Notes under the pieces: generated by a model
The model's input: only the letters and a program-made list of their open reading frames with translations
What the model was told of the DNA's origin: nothing
The model's database searches: none
Shown here: one piece after another, positions 17,273 through 25,368 of the stretch
Numbering within the stretch: the first letter of the stretch is position 1
Layout of the letters: every line of letters begins with the position of its first letter
NCBI RefSeq assembly: GCF_009177095.1
Contig: NZ_AP021861.1
Location: forward strand, 5,624,501-5,688,500
From: Lacipirellula parvula
GTDB lineage: Bacteria > Planctomycetota > Planctomycetia > Pirellulales > Lacipirellulaceae
Direction of reading: 5' to 3'
Length of the DNA: 64,000 bases
Position numbers and translations under genes: made by a program

Positions 17273-17299
17273 GGTGCCACTGGCGTGTCGCCAGTGTGC
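17273..17299. repeat. Family B single arm
   Basis: The arm GGTGCCACTGGCGTGTCGCC continues into CAGTGTG; the facing arm is missing or decayed. Confidence 0.6.
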
Positions 17300-17350
17300 G
17301 GCGGAGACTCGGTCGCCACTTCACCTTCGTTGGATGCGGGTGACGGAGTC

Positions 17351-17379
17351 GCTCCGGCGGGTCGTTGACCCGCGGCTAC
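17351..17379. repeat. Family A palindrome
   Basis: A 29-nt imperfect palindrome with the core GCGGGTCGTTGACCCGC. It is one of seven clear copies in the window plus a decayed one at 24728. Confidence 0.8.
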
Positions 17380-17394
17380 CTCGCAAGGCAAACC

Positions 17395-18489
17395 CTATTC
17401 CGCAAATAGCGGCCGGTCGCTGTCGTCATTTCCCCGCCGCGGACGCCCGCCGTTGATCACCGCGTCTGGGCTCACGCCCAAATGCTCGTACCCCTTCGCG
17501 GTCAGCTTCCGCCCGCGCGGCGTCCGAACGACCAACTCCGAGCGGAGCAGAAACGGCTCCACTTCGTCGGTGAGCGTATCGACCGCCAGGTTGAGCGTGT
17601 GGGCGATCGCCTCGACGCCCGCCGGACCGCCGTGGAAGACGCGGAGGATCGTCTCCATATATTTGCGATCTTGCGGATCGAGGCCCAGCGGATCGACGCC
17701 GAGCATGCCGAGCGCCGCCTCGGCCACCGGCAGCGTGATCTTCCCCGCCGCCTTCGTCGTCGCGTAGTCGCGCACCCAGCGGAGCCGGTTGTTCGTGATC
17801 CGCGGCGTGCCGCGACTGCAGATGGCGATCTTCAGCGCCGCCTCGTCGTCGATCTCCACCCGCAGCTTGCGGGCGTTGCGGCGAGTGATCTCAGTCAACT
17901 CCTCGTGCGAGTAAAAGTCGAGATGCTCGCGCACCTGGAACCGATCGCGCAACGGCGCCGACAGCAAGCCGCTACGCGTCGTGGCGCCGATGATCGTGAA
18001 CGGCCGCAGCGCCATGTTCACCGTGCGAGCGCTCACCCCTTCGCCGAGCGTGATGTCGATGCGAAAGTCTTCCATCGCCGGGTACATGAACTCTTCCACC
18101 GCCTTCGGCAGGCGGTGGATTTCGTCGATGAACAGCACCGACCCTTCTTGGGCGTTCGTCAGGTACGGCAGCAAATCTTTCGGCGCGCTGAGCGCGGCGC
18201 CGCTGGCGATTTGCAGCGGCACGTCGAGCGCTCGCGGAATGCACGTGGCAAAGGTCGTCTTGCCGAGCCCCGGCGGCCCATCGAGCAAAATGTGCCCCAG
18301 CGTCTCCTGCCGAATCCGGGCGGCGTCGACGGCGATCATCAGCCGCTCGTACACCTCGCGCTGGCCAACCATATCCTCCATCCGCTGCGGACGGAGAACC
18401 TGATCGTCCTCGCGGCCAAGCGGTGTGTACCCCGAGGGCTCGTCGGGTTCGAAAGCGTCGTCACTGGAAATAATCGGCTCGCGCGACAT
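17395..18489 (-). CDS. ruvB: Holliday junction branch migration ATPase RuvB
   Basis: RuvB is the hexameric motor that drives branch migration with RuvA. The 364-aa product has Walker A GPPGLGKTT, Walker B LFIDEIHRL, the sensor/arginine-finger region GATTRSGLLSAPLRDRF and the C-terminal winged-helix part (GGPAGVEAIAHTL, ending RGRKLTAKGYEHLG). The N-terminal ~35 residues and a charged tail (GRPRRGNDDSDRPLF) are slightly extended. It starts at ATG 18487-18489. It is separated from ruvC-ruvA by PrsW-like and hydrolase genes, unlike the classic ruvAB order. Confidence 0.96.
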   Translation of the reverse strand: MSREPIISSDDAFEPDEPSGYTPLGREDDQVLRPQRMEDMVGQREVYERLMIAVDAARIRQETLGHILLDGPPGLGKTTFATCIPRALDVPLQIASGAALSAPKDLLPYLTNAQEGSVLFIDEIHRLPKAVEEFMYPAMEDFRIDITLGEGVSARTVNMALRPFTIIGATTRSGLLSAPLRDRFQVREHLDFYSHEELTEITRRNARKLRVEIDDEAALKIAICSRGTPRITNNRLRWVRDYATTKAAGKITLPVAEAALGMLGVDPLGLDPQDRKYMETILRVFHGGPAGVEAIAHTLNLAVDTLTDEVEPFLLRSELVVRTPRGRKLTAKGYEHLGVSPDAVINGGRPRRGNDDSDRPLFAE

Positions 18490-18686
18490 GAAGCACAGCT
18501 GAAAGGCAGAGGAATGAATTCAAAGGTCGACGGCAAGCAGCGAACAAGCGAGCCGGGGCGTCCCCGCCCCCGGCGCTTGCGAACTTTCTGAACACTTGTA
18601 CGCTACCGCTGGTGGTACTATACCCGAATCCAACGGGATAGGTGAACCGCGAAACGGCGGCCCGATGCACGTACCAGGGCGGAACG

Positions 18687-19844
18687 ATGGCTGAGATCGT
18701 CTGGCGAAACTACCTACGCACGAAGACCCGCAATCCGCGGTTTCTGTGGAAGATGGTGATCTCGATCCTCACGATCGGCGTGGTCGTCGGGCTGGCGGTC
18801 GACGCCTCAGTGCCAGCATGGATCAATACCGACGAGGTTAAAGAAGAGGAAGCGACTGATACCCCGAAGCCAACTCCCGAGAAGGAGCGTTGGAATCAGC
18901 TCGGGGAACTGGCTGACAACGGCCAATGGCAGGAACTATTTTACGCGATCCCGGAACTCGCTTCGGTCCGTTGGCATCACTGGGGAACGACAGCGCTAGC
19001 CGTACTCACCGCGGCCTGTTGGATGTCGTTCCTGCTGCAAGCGATTCAAATTCGCGGCCCCGCGGACTACCGCTGGTGGGGCGCACTCCTTGGACTGGCG
19101 CTCGGCGTCGTCAGCATCTGGCCGACGATCTTCTTTATCTTTTGGCAAGAACGCGTCTGGGGGCTAGTCGAGAGCGCCGAGTTGGCGGCCGGCATTCGCG
19201 ACAACGTCCTCGGCGTCGGCTTGCGGGAAGAACTTTCAAAATTCATCTGCTTCTTGCCGCTGCTGCCGCTCGTGGTCTGGAAGCGCGATGAGTTGGCCGC
19301 ACTGCTGTTGGCAGGAGCGGTCGGCTTGGGCTTTGCGATGGAGGAAAACATCGGCTACGTCGGCGCAAGCGCCGGCACGCAGACCATTGGGCGTCTCCTC
19401 ATGCCCGCTCCGTTTCACATGGCGATGACCGGCCTGATTGGCCTCGCCGCGTACCGCGCCTGCGTCTGGCCGCGGCAGTGCGGCCCAGTGTTCATCGCCA
19501 TCTTCGGAGTCGTGGCGATGGCTCACGGTTTCTACGACGCATTCATCTTGGTTGAAGTGCTCGCAGAGTATTCCATCGTCACGAGCCTGATCTTCATCCT
19601 ACTGATGTACCAGTTCTTTCGAGAACTCCGCGCGCTTCAACGCACCATGCCGAACTCCCCCGTGAGCCTGACGGCCAACTTCCTGTTCTGCATTTCGACC
19701 GTTGCCGCCGCAACGTTCATTTACCTCTCGGCGGCGATTGGATCGAAAATGGCGGGCGACGTGATGGTCTTGGGAATCGTCGCCGAGAGCGTGATGGTCT
19801 ACCTCTTCCTCCGCGAAATGCCGGAGACGATGGTGACGGTGTAG
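18687..19844 (+). CDS. PrsW-family intramembrane metalloprotease
   Basis: This 385-aa membrane protein has about nine hydrophobic helices and the PrsW motif set: GLREELSKF (EE), GFAMEENIGY (EExxxY-like), PFHMAMTGL (His) and AHGFYDAF (HGxYD). PrsW proteases release anti-sigma factors by cutting near or in the membrane. ATG at 18687 follows GGGCGGAA; an upstream in-frame ATG at 18642 lacks a ribosome site. A periplasmic or cytoplasmic charged segment (EVKEEEATDTPKPTPEKE) follows the first helix. Its target is unknown. Confidence 0.85.
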   Translation: MAEIVWRNYLRTKTRNPRFLWKMVISILTIGVVVGLAVDASVPAWINTDEVKEEEATDTPKPTPEKERWNQLGELADNGQWQELFYAIPELASVRWHHWGTTALAVLTAACWMSFLLQAIQIRGPADYRWWGALLGLALGVVSIWPTIFFIFWQERVWGLVESAELAAGIRDNVLGVGLREELSKFICFLPLLPLVVWKRDELAALLLAGAVGLGFAMEENIGYVGASAGTQTIGRLLMPAPFHMAMTGLIGLAAYRACVWPRQCGPVFIAIFGVVAMAHGFYDAFILVEVLAEYSIVTSLIFILLMYQFFRELRALQRTMPNSPVSLTANFLFCISTVAAATFIYLSAAIGSKMAGDVMVLGIVAESVMVYLFLREMPETMVTV

Positions 19845-20000
19845 TAGCCGCGGCTCAACAAGCCGCCGGAGCGAGCCACAAATGGAGAATGCTGAATGGG
19901 GAATGGGGAATGGGGAGAAGCGTTCTCCCCATTCCCCATTCCCCATTCCTCATTCGGCATTTCCTCTCACTGCTCCGGCGGGTCGTTGACCCGCGGCTAC
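19844..20000. repeat. Composite repeat: family A copies flanking a GGGGAATGGGG hairpin
   Basis: A diverged family A copy (19844-19872) and an exact copy in opposite orientation (19972-20000) enclose an inner hairpin (about 19888-19950) whose arms are GGGGAATGGGGAATGGGGAG and its complement. This makes a concentric structure between convergent genes. Confidence 0.8.
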
Positions 20001-20004
20001 CGCA

Positions 20005-20892
20005 TCACCCCGCGGCGGTGTGTTCGCGTTGACCAACGCCGCTGCCGACCGGTGGCAGCGAATCGAGAAACTCCCCAAGCGCCTTGTAGTACTCATCCGG
20101 CTGCGGGGCGTTGTGGCTTCCCTCTTCCACGACGAAGAACGTCTTCTGCGCCGTCGTCGCCGCGTCGAACAGCTTCTTCCCCATCTCGAACGGCACCACT
20201 TCGTCCGCCGTGCCGTGGCTTTGAAACAGCGGACCGCGATAGGTGACGATCCGCTCGATCGACGGGTAGCGATTCTTCATCACCCACCGCACCGGCAGCC
20301 AGGGAAAGTGATACGCGGCAGTTTCGACCATGTCGGCGAACGTTCGTTCGAGCACCATGCCGCGCACCGGATGTTCCGACGCGAGCCCCACCGCCACCGC
20401 GCCACCGAGCGAGCGGCCGTACACGACGATATCGCTCGGCTCCACGCCGGCCCGCTTGGCGAGCACCAGCTGCGCGGCCCGCGCGTCGGCGAGCAGGTTA
20501 CTCTCATGCGGCCGGCCGACGCTCTTGCCGTAACCGCGATAGTCCCACGCAAAGATGCTCACGTCGGTTCGATCGTGCAGCTTCTCGAGCAGCGGCCGCA
20601 ACTCGGCGACGTTCTCGCCATTGCCGTGGCAGAACAGCACGACAGCCTTCGGATTCGGATGCGGCACATACCAACCGTGGAGCTTGGCGCCGTCGGCGCC
20701 GTTGAACTCGATGTCTTCGTGTTTGAAATCGGCGGCGACCCAATCGCCCTCGCGGGCGCTCGGTGCGGGATAGACGAGCCAGCGTTCCACGAGGCTGAGC
20801 ATAACCACCACCGCCAGGTACGAGAAAAGGAGCGGCAGCACGACGCGACGCACGCGGCGGACGGCCTTCGCCATGGTCGGCGATATCTCCAT
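20005..20892 (-). CDS. Alpha/beta hydrolase (BEM46-like) with N-terminal membrane anchor
   Basis: This 295-aa protein has one N-terminal transmembrane helix (around residues 18-38) and an alpha/beta hydrolase domain. The catalytic triad is visible: nucleophile Ser in YGRSLGGA, Asp in HGTADEVVP, and His in EEGSHNAP; FCHGNGENV forms the oxyanion-hole region. It resembles the ABHD13/BEM46 group of membrane-tethered serine hydrolases with unknown substrates. It starts at ATG 20890-20892; a second Met at 20874 is possible. It lies downstream of ruvA, separated by a repeat. Confidence 0.83.
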   Translation of the reverse strand: MEISPTMAKAVRRVRRVVLPLLFSYLAVVVMLSLVERWLVYPAPSAREGDWVAADFKHEDIEFNGADGAKLHGWYVPHPNPKAVVLFCHGNGENVAELRPLLEKLHDRTDVSIFAWDYRGYGKSVGRPHESNLLADARAAQLVLAKRAGVEPSDIVVYGRSLGGAVAVGLASEHPVRGMVLERTFADMVETAAYHFPWLPVRWVMKNRYPSIERIVTYRGPLFQSHGTADEVVPFEMGKKLFDAATTAQKTFFVVEEGSHNAPQPDEYYKALGEFLDSLPPVGSGVGQREHTAAG

Positions 20893-20938
20893 TTTAGTCC
20901 CTCAAGCGGCTGGGGCGAGTTTTTGTTACCCCGAGGGC

Positions 20939-21022
20939 GTCCGTGGTCAGTAGTCCGTTGTCAGTTGCGGGAAAACGCCAAGATTTCTCCAGCAACTGAC
21001 GACTGACCACGGACAACTGACA
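20939..21022. repeat. Intergenic hairpin, family F
   Basis: The arms TCCGTGGTCAGTAGTCCGTT and GACGACTGACCACGGACAAC are inverted around about 35 nt, abutting the ruvA stop. Related copies are at 54744-54830 and, as single arms, 24691-24720 and 28091-28119. Confidence 0.8.
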
Positions 21023-21023
21023 C

Positions 21024-21650
21024 TTAGCCGTTCTGCCGCTGCTCATAAACAGCCCGCAGCATTTCATCGACGTCCTTATATTTCTTCTTACGGCCGAGCG
21101 CGTCATCGAGCAATTTGCGGGCGTCCGCTTCGCTGTGGCCGAGGGCCCGCAATGCATCAAACGTTTCGCTCAGCACGTCGCGCTCGGTCGCCGTGTCGGC
21201 CGGCAAGTCGCGGCCGACCAGCAGCGCGAACTTCGGCACCTTCCGCCGCAGCTTCGCAATCACCCGCTCCGCCGTCGCCGGCCCGATGCCGGGCAAGGCT
21301 GCGAGTCCCTTCGCATCTTGATCTTCGATCAACGCGGCCACTTCTTGGACAGGTCGCACCATCGACCGCAGCGCTTTTTTCACGCCGACGCCGTCGACCT
21401 GGCAAAAGAGCTCGAAAAACTCCCGCTCGATCGGATTGAGAAACCCCACGAGCCGCGGCGTCAGCCGGCTCGCCATCTGGTTTCCTTCGAGGTACTCAAT
21501 CGTGTGCAAACTCGTTTGGTGCCCAATCGACGCCTGCAACTGCCGGCGCGTGAATTCGGGAATCAGCACCTCATATTCAAACGCCCCGACGGCCAGCGTC
21601 AGCACGTCGCCCATCACAGAAATCGGCACGCCAGTAATCTTGGTAATCAT
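21024..21650 (-). CDS. ruvA: Holliday junction DNA-binding protein RuvA
   Basis: RuvA binds four-way junctions and loads RuvB. The 208-aa product has the N-terminal OB fold (MITKITGVPISVMGDVLTL), two helix-hairpin-helix motifs (FFELFCQVDGVGVKKAL and LAALPGIGPATAERVIAKL), and a C-terminal domain III (DALRALGHSEADARKLLDDAL). ATG 21648-21650 matches the family's start; the open frame extends upstream through a repeat. It follows ruvC on the same strand, so ruvC-ruvA is probably one transcript. Confidence 0.95.
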   Translation of the reverse strand: MITKITGVPISVMGDVLTLAVGAFEYEVLIPEFTRRQLQASIGHQTSLHTIEYLEGNQMASRLTPRLVGFLNPIEREFFELFCQVDGVGVKKALRSMVRPVQEVAALIEDQDAKGLAALPGIGPATAERVIAKLRRKVPKFALLVGRDLPADTATERDVLSETFDALRALGHSEADARKLLDDALGRKKKYKDVDEMLRAVYEQRQNG

Positions 21651-21691
21651 CAGCAGTTGCGAGTCACGAGTTTCGAGTTGTGAGTTAATTA

Positions 21692-21717
21692 GCCCCGGGC
21701 GCTTCAAGCCCGGGGGC
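21692..21717. repeat. REP-like hairpin (family J) overlapping the end of ruvC
   Basis: The arms GCCCCGGGC and GCCCGGGGGC enclose a 7-nt loop. The element supplies the last codons and the stop of ruvC. Confidence 0.65.
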
Positions 21718-22243
21718 GCGGCGCCACCGTCGGCGTCACCACCACATCCAGCCGCAGCCCGCCCGCCGACGCCGTCGACGAATACACATGGCACAATGCA
21801 ATCGCCAGCGCATCGGCCACGTCCGCTGGCTCCGGCAGCGTTGAGAGCCGCAGCTCGCGCTGCACGGCCAGCTGCATCTGCGACTTCGGCGCTCGGCCGT
21901 TGTCGGTGAGCGCCTTCTTTACTTGCGTCGCCGCGTAATCGTGCACGTCGATTCCCGCCTGCGCCGCCGCCAGCACAATCACCCCGCGGGCATGCCCCAT
22001 GAGAATCGCCGTCGTCGGCCGATCGTAGTGGGCGTAAATCTTTTCGAGCGCCAGCGCCTGCGGCTTGAGCGACGCGATCACGTCGGAGACGCCGTCGTGA
22101 ATCTCACGCACCCGCGCGGTGAGCGAACCCTTCGTCTTGCCGCGCACGACGCCCGCCTCGACGAGCCGCACCCGCCGATTGACGATCTCCAGCACCCCGT
22201 AACCGGTGGTGTTGAGGCCAGGATCGATGCCGAGGATACGCAT
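21704..22243 (-). CDS. ruvC: Crossover junction endodeoxyribonuclease RuvC
   Basis: RuvC is the dimeric resolvase that nicks Holliday junctions. The 179-aa product begins MRILGIDPGLNTTGYGV (first catalytic Asp at residue 7), with ALEKIY (Glu) and a C-terminal acidic cluster in PADVADALAIALCH. The C-terminal end (TPTVAPRPRA) is partly encoded by an REP-like hairpin and is not conserved family sequence. It is the first gene of the ruvC-ruvA pair. Confidence 0.95.
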   Translation of the reverse strand: MRILGIDPGLNTTGYGVLEIVNRRVRLVEAGVVRGKTKGSLTARVREIHDGVSDVIASLKPQALALEKIYAHYDRPTTAILMGHARGVIVLAAAQAGIDVHDYAATQVKKALTDNGRAPKSQMQLAVQRELRLSTLPEPADVADALAIALCHVYSSTASAGGLRLDVVVTPTVAPRPRA

Positions 22244-22289
22244 GGTGGCGGCTTCTTGCCGAAGGGACTACGAATCATTCGATTAATGT

Positions 22290-22559
22290 TTACAGCGACT
22301 TGAGCAGCCGCTCGTAAACTTCATGCTTGCCGATCCAAAACCAAACGATGTCGTCGCCGTCTACCAGACCGACGACTCGAAAGTCATCCGTAACTCTAGC
22401 GGAATAGACTGGGCGAGTAGGGTGAACCTTCTTGAACTGCAAGCTCCGGTGTCGCGGGTCAGCGTCGAACTGGCGGTAAGCAGCGCGAGCCCGATCACGA
22501 ATCTCTCTCGGAAGCTTCGCTAACAACTCGCGAAACGCCTCCGTCGTGTGCGACGTCAT
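22290..22559 (-). CDS. RelE/ParE-superfamily toxin
   Basis: This 89-aa protein has the compact RelE/ParE/HigB fold pattern: N-terminal helices (REIRDRARAAYRQFDADP), then strands FKKVHPTRPVYSARV, DFRVVGLVDGDDIVWFWIG and a C-terminal KHEVYERLL. Members cut mRNA at the ribosome or block gyrase; which applies here is unknown. The gene overlaps the upstream antitoxin gene by 4 nt (ATGA), the usual arrangement for translational coupling. Confidence 0.8.
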   Translation of the reverse strand: MTSHTTEAFRELLAKLPREIRDRARAAYRQFDADPRHRSLQFKKVHPTRPVYSARVTDDFRVVGLVDGDDIVWFWIGKHEVYERLLKSL

Positions 22560-22774
22560 AACGTTTCCGGATTGAGCGGCTTCGTCTTACCCGCACGATG
22601 TTCGGCCAATGCCTCGTCCGCAAGCTTGGAGAGCAGATCGGGCGAACGATTGAACAACTCATCCCATCGCTGTTCCGAATCGAGTTCGTGAAGCATCCAC
22701 GCACCAAATGCTTCTTGCTCGTCAGGCGGGAGCTGCGAAGCCCTTTCAAAAGCTTCTTGCAACGACTTGGTCAT
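22556..22774 (-). CDS. Antitoxin-like partner protein
   Basis: This 72-aa protein is mainly helical (LQEAFERASQLPPDEQEAFG, then LLSKLADEALAEHRAGKTKP, ending LNPETL). Short proteins of this pattern commonly sit directly before RelE/ParE-type toxins and act as their antitoxins. No classical DNA-binding motif is obvious. It comes first in the pair and overlaps the toxin gene by 4 nt. The antitoxin role rests on gene order and family resemblance. Confidence 0.72.
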   Translation of the reverse strand: MTKSLQEAFERASQLPPDEQEAFGAWMLHELDSEQRWDELFNRSPDLLSKLADEALAEHRAGKTKPLNPETL

Positions 22775-22914
22775 GGGAACGCCTCAACAATCGTCGGATG
22801 GTCTGCTATCTATTTTACCTTGCGAGCGGGTGGGGGGAATTGGAATCGCCGCCTTAAACCAGCCTTCCCTGACGGCTCAAATTCTCTTCGCTACGGCACA
22901 CGGCGGGCGCCTCG

Positions 22915-24681
22915 CTACCCTCGGCTCCACTCCGTCCCGCCGGCGCGATCTTCCAGGACAATCCCCGCCTCTTTCAGCCGATCGCGAATCGCATCGCTCG
23001 TCGCAAAATCTTTGTTCTTGCGAACCGTTTGCCGCAGCTCGATCAACATCGCCATCACCTTGTCGACGGCGCCGTCGCCGCCGCCGGTCCACTCGGCGCC
23101 GCTGGGGCGATCTTCGATCTTGATCCCCGCCGGGGCCAGCCCGTCGCGAATCGCGTCGGCCATCGCAAAGTTCTTCGCCGCGCGGGCGTTCGCCCGCAGG
23201 TCGATCACCAGCGGCATGATCTTGCCAAGCGTCTCGTCGCTGCCGCCGGCAGCCACCGCCGGCGCCTTCTGGAAGATGCCCAGAATGTTCGCCAGTTCCT
23301 TGATCGTCGCCATCAGCAGCGTCAGGTCGCCAATAGTGGCGTTGTCGGCGCCGCCGTTCTCGAGGTTCTTCTCATCGCAGTAGCGGTTCGCGATCTTCGC
23401 AAGTTCAAACAACTCGCCAATGGCGCCACCAGTATTAAAGTCGTCGTCCATCGCGGTGATGAACCGCGCTTTGCACGCCGCGGCGGCGTCGAGTGTTTCG
23501 TTGCCGGTCGGCTGCGCGTCGCCCTCGGTGCGATGAGCGCGGGCCTGCAGATGATAAAAATCGCCCTTCGTGATGCGGTGGTAACGCTTGAACAACCGGT
23601 AGAACGATTCGAGACCGATCGCCGCCTCTTCAATCGCCTCTTCGCTGAACAGCACCGTGCTGCGGTAATGCGTCCGCAACAGGAAAAAGCGGATCCGCTC
23701 GCCCCCCTGCTTCGCGATGAGCGTCGCCAACCCGCCGGCGCCCTTCGAACGGCTCATTTTGCCGCTCACTTGCTCTTCCGCCGGCGCTTCGGTCGCATCG
23801 CCGGTCCGCTCCGCACGGCCGCCAATCTTCCCAGCGTTCGCATCGCGCCGCAGCAGACCGTTATGCGCCCAATACGTGGCGAACGTCTTGCCGTGGCAGC
23901 ATTCGCTTTGGGCGATTTCGTTTTCATGATGCGGGAACACCAAGTCGAGCCCGCCGCCGTGGATGTCGAACGTCTCGCCCAGCAGCTTCTTGCTCATCGC
24001 CGAGCACTCGATATGCCACCCCGGCCGCCCCTTCGCCCACGGGCTATCCCACGCCGGTTCGCCTGGCTTGGCACTCTTCCACAGCGCAAAGTCGGCCGCA
24101 CTCCGCTTCCGGTCGGCCCCGCCGCCGCCGTCGCCCTGCACCTGGTCAAGCGTGCGGTTCGAGAGCTTGCCGTACTCGCGATCCTTCGCGACGTCGAAGT
24201 AGACGTCGCCCGCCGATTCATACGCATACCCGTTGTCGACGAGTGACTGGATGATCGCGATGATCTCGTCCATGCACTCGGTCGCCCGCGGGAAGTGATC
24301 GATCTGATCGACCCCCAGCGCCGTGAGGTTGCCGTTGTAGTCGGCAATGTTTTCCTCGGCGACGTCGAGCATCGAGATGCCACGCTCGTTCGCCTTGTTG
24401 ATCAGCTTGTCGTCGACGTCGGTGATGTTCACCACCCACGTGACGTCGTAGCCGCAGTACTTCAGGTAGCGCTTGATGCAATCGAAGATCACCGGCCCGA
24501 CCATGTGGCCGATGTGGGCCTTGTCGTACACCGTCGGCCCGCAGAGGTAGACGCCGACCTTCCCCGCCTGCACAGTGCGGAACGGCTCTTTTTTCTTGGA
24601 GAGCGTGTTGTAAACCGTCAGCGTCGGATGAGGAGCCGAAAGTTCGCCAGCCGGCGATTGCGTAGAAGCAGAAGCACTCAT
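22915..24681 (-). CDS. cysS: Cysteinyl-tRNA synthetase
   Basis: CysRS charges tRNA-Cys. The 588-aa class I enzyme has HIGH at residues 56-59, zinc-site Cys47 (YLCGPTVYD) with WHIECS and HHENEIAQSE, and KMSRS as the signature lysine loop. Two oddities stand out. An insertion rich in Ala, Gly and Glu (about residues 285-308) precedes KMSRS. The C-terminal helical module is duplicated: both AMADAIRDGLAPAGIKIEDR and ATSDAIRDRLKEAGIVLEDR are present in tandem. It lies downstream of ispF on the same strand. Confidence 0.95.
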   Translation of the reverse strand: MSASASTQSPAGELSAPHPTLTVYNTLSKKKEPFRTVQAGKVGVYLCGPTVYDKAHIGHMVGPVIFDCIKRYLKYCGYDVTWVVNITDVDDKLINKANERGISMLDVAEENIADYNGNLTALGVDQIDHFPRATECMDEIIAIIQSLVDNGYAYESAGDVYFDVAKDREYGKLSNRTLDQVQGDGGGGADRKRSAADFALWKSAKPGEPAWDSPWAKGRPGWHIECSAMSKKLLGETFDIHGGGLDLVFPHHENEIAQSECCHGKTFATYWAHNGLLRRDANAGKIGGRAERTGDATEAPAEEQVSGKMSRSKGAGGLATLIAKQGGERIRFFLLRTHYRSTVLFSEEAIEEAAIGLESFYRLFKRYHRITKGDFYHLQARAHRTEGDAQPTGNETLDAAAACKARFITAMDDDFNTGGAIGELFELAKIANRYCDEKNLENGGADNATIGDLTLLMATIKELANILGIFQKAPAVAAGGSDETLGKIMPLVIDLRANARAAKNFAMADAIRDGLAPAGIKIEDRPSGAEWTGGGDGAVDKVMAMLIELRQTVRKNKDFATSDAIRDRLKEAGIVLEDRAGGTEWSRG

Positions 24682-24690
24682 GGAATTATG

Positions 24691-24720
24691 TCAGTTGTCC
24701 GTGGTCAGTAGTCAGTTGTC
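24691..24720. repeat. Family F single arm
   Basis: The arm TCAGTTGTCCGTGGTCAGTA continues GTCAGTTGTC, just upstream of cysS. No facing arm is present. Confidence 0.65.
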
Positions 24721-24727
24721 TTGTGTC

Positions 24728-24756
24728 GTAGCCGCGGGCGGGCGGCCGGCCGGAGC
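24728..24756. repeat. Degenerate family A palindrome
   Basis: The ends GTAGCCGCGGGC and GGCCGGAGC match family A, but the centre has diverged. Confidence 0.5.
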
Positions 24757-24778
24757 GGCGCGAGTTGGGCTCTAAATG

Positions 24779-24856
24779 GTGTGCCACTGGCGTGTCGCCA
24801 GTGCGGAAACGGGTACTCGCTCGGCACTTCTCACTGGCGACACGCCAGTGCCACCC
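24779..24856. repeat. Intergenic hairpin, family B
   Basis: The arms GTGCCACTGGCGTGTCGCCA and its complement lie immediately after the ispF stop codon and may also end its transcript. Confidence 0.8.
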
Positions 24857-24857
24857 C

Positions 24858-25352
24858 TTACGTTTTGATTTGTTCCAGCAGCACCACGCACCGCGCCTCA
24901 ATCAGCTCTTCCAGCCCCACCGGCCCCACTCCCTCGCCGGTCTTCGCCTTCACGTTGACTTGGCTCGGCTCGACGCCGAGGATCGCGGCGACGCGATCGA
25001 CGATCGCGGCTTTATGCGGCGAAAGTTTTGGGCGCTGGGCATGGACGACGGCATCGAGATTCGCCAGCCGATACCCGGCGGCGACGACGCGGTCGTAAGC
25101 CAATCGCAGCATGTCGGCCGAGTCGCGGCCGCGGTTCACTTCCTCCGTGTTCGGGAACAAGACGCCGATATCGGGCAGTCCCGCGGCGCCGAGCAAGGCG
25201 TCGGTCACGGCATGCAGCAACACGTCGGCGTCGCTATGCCCCACCGCATGCCGATCGTGCGGCACGTCGAGGCCCCCCAACCGCAGCGGTCCGCCGGGCG
25301 CGAGGCGATGGGAATCCTCTCCCAGTCCGATCCGTGGTTGGTTTGCGTGAAT
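24858..25352 (-). CDS. ispF: 2-C-methyl-D-erythritol 2,4-cyclodiphosphate synthase, probable AUU start
   Basis: IspF forms MEcPP in the non-mevalonate isoprenoid pathway. Motifs: metal-binding Asp13 and His15 in RIGLGEDSHRL, GHSDADVLLHAVTDALLGAA, DIGVLFP and a C-terminal VKAKTGEGVGPVG. The only ATG/GTG/TTG in frame is TTG at 25278-25280, which would delete the conserved metal-binding N-terminus. Upstream of it the frame is open for 24 more codons back to a TAG. The first sensible codon is ATT at 25350-25352, with GGAGGGAG 8 nt before it. That gives 164 aa, the normal family length. AUU initiation is known from infC; its use here is inferred. Confidence 0.9.
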   Translation of the reverse strand: MHANQPRIGLGEDSHRLAPGGPLRLGGLDVPHDRHAVGHSDADVLLHAVTDALLGAAGLPDIGVLFPNTEEVNRGRDSADMLRLAYDRVVAAGYRLANLDAVVHAQRPKLSPHKAAIVDRVAAILGVEPSQVNVKAKTGEGVGPVGLEELIEARCVVLLEQIKT

Positions 25353-25360
25353 TGCCTAGG

Positions 25361-25368
25361 CTCCCTCC
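25361..25368 (-). promoter_or_regulatory. Shine-Dalgarno that fixes the ispF start
   Basis: On the minus strand GGAGGGAG ends 8 nt before the ATT codon at 25350-25352. It is the strongest ribosome-binding site near the gene, and no ATG, GTG or TTG lies at the right distance. Confidence 0.7.
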
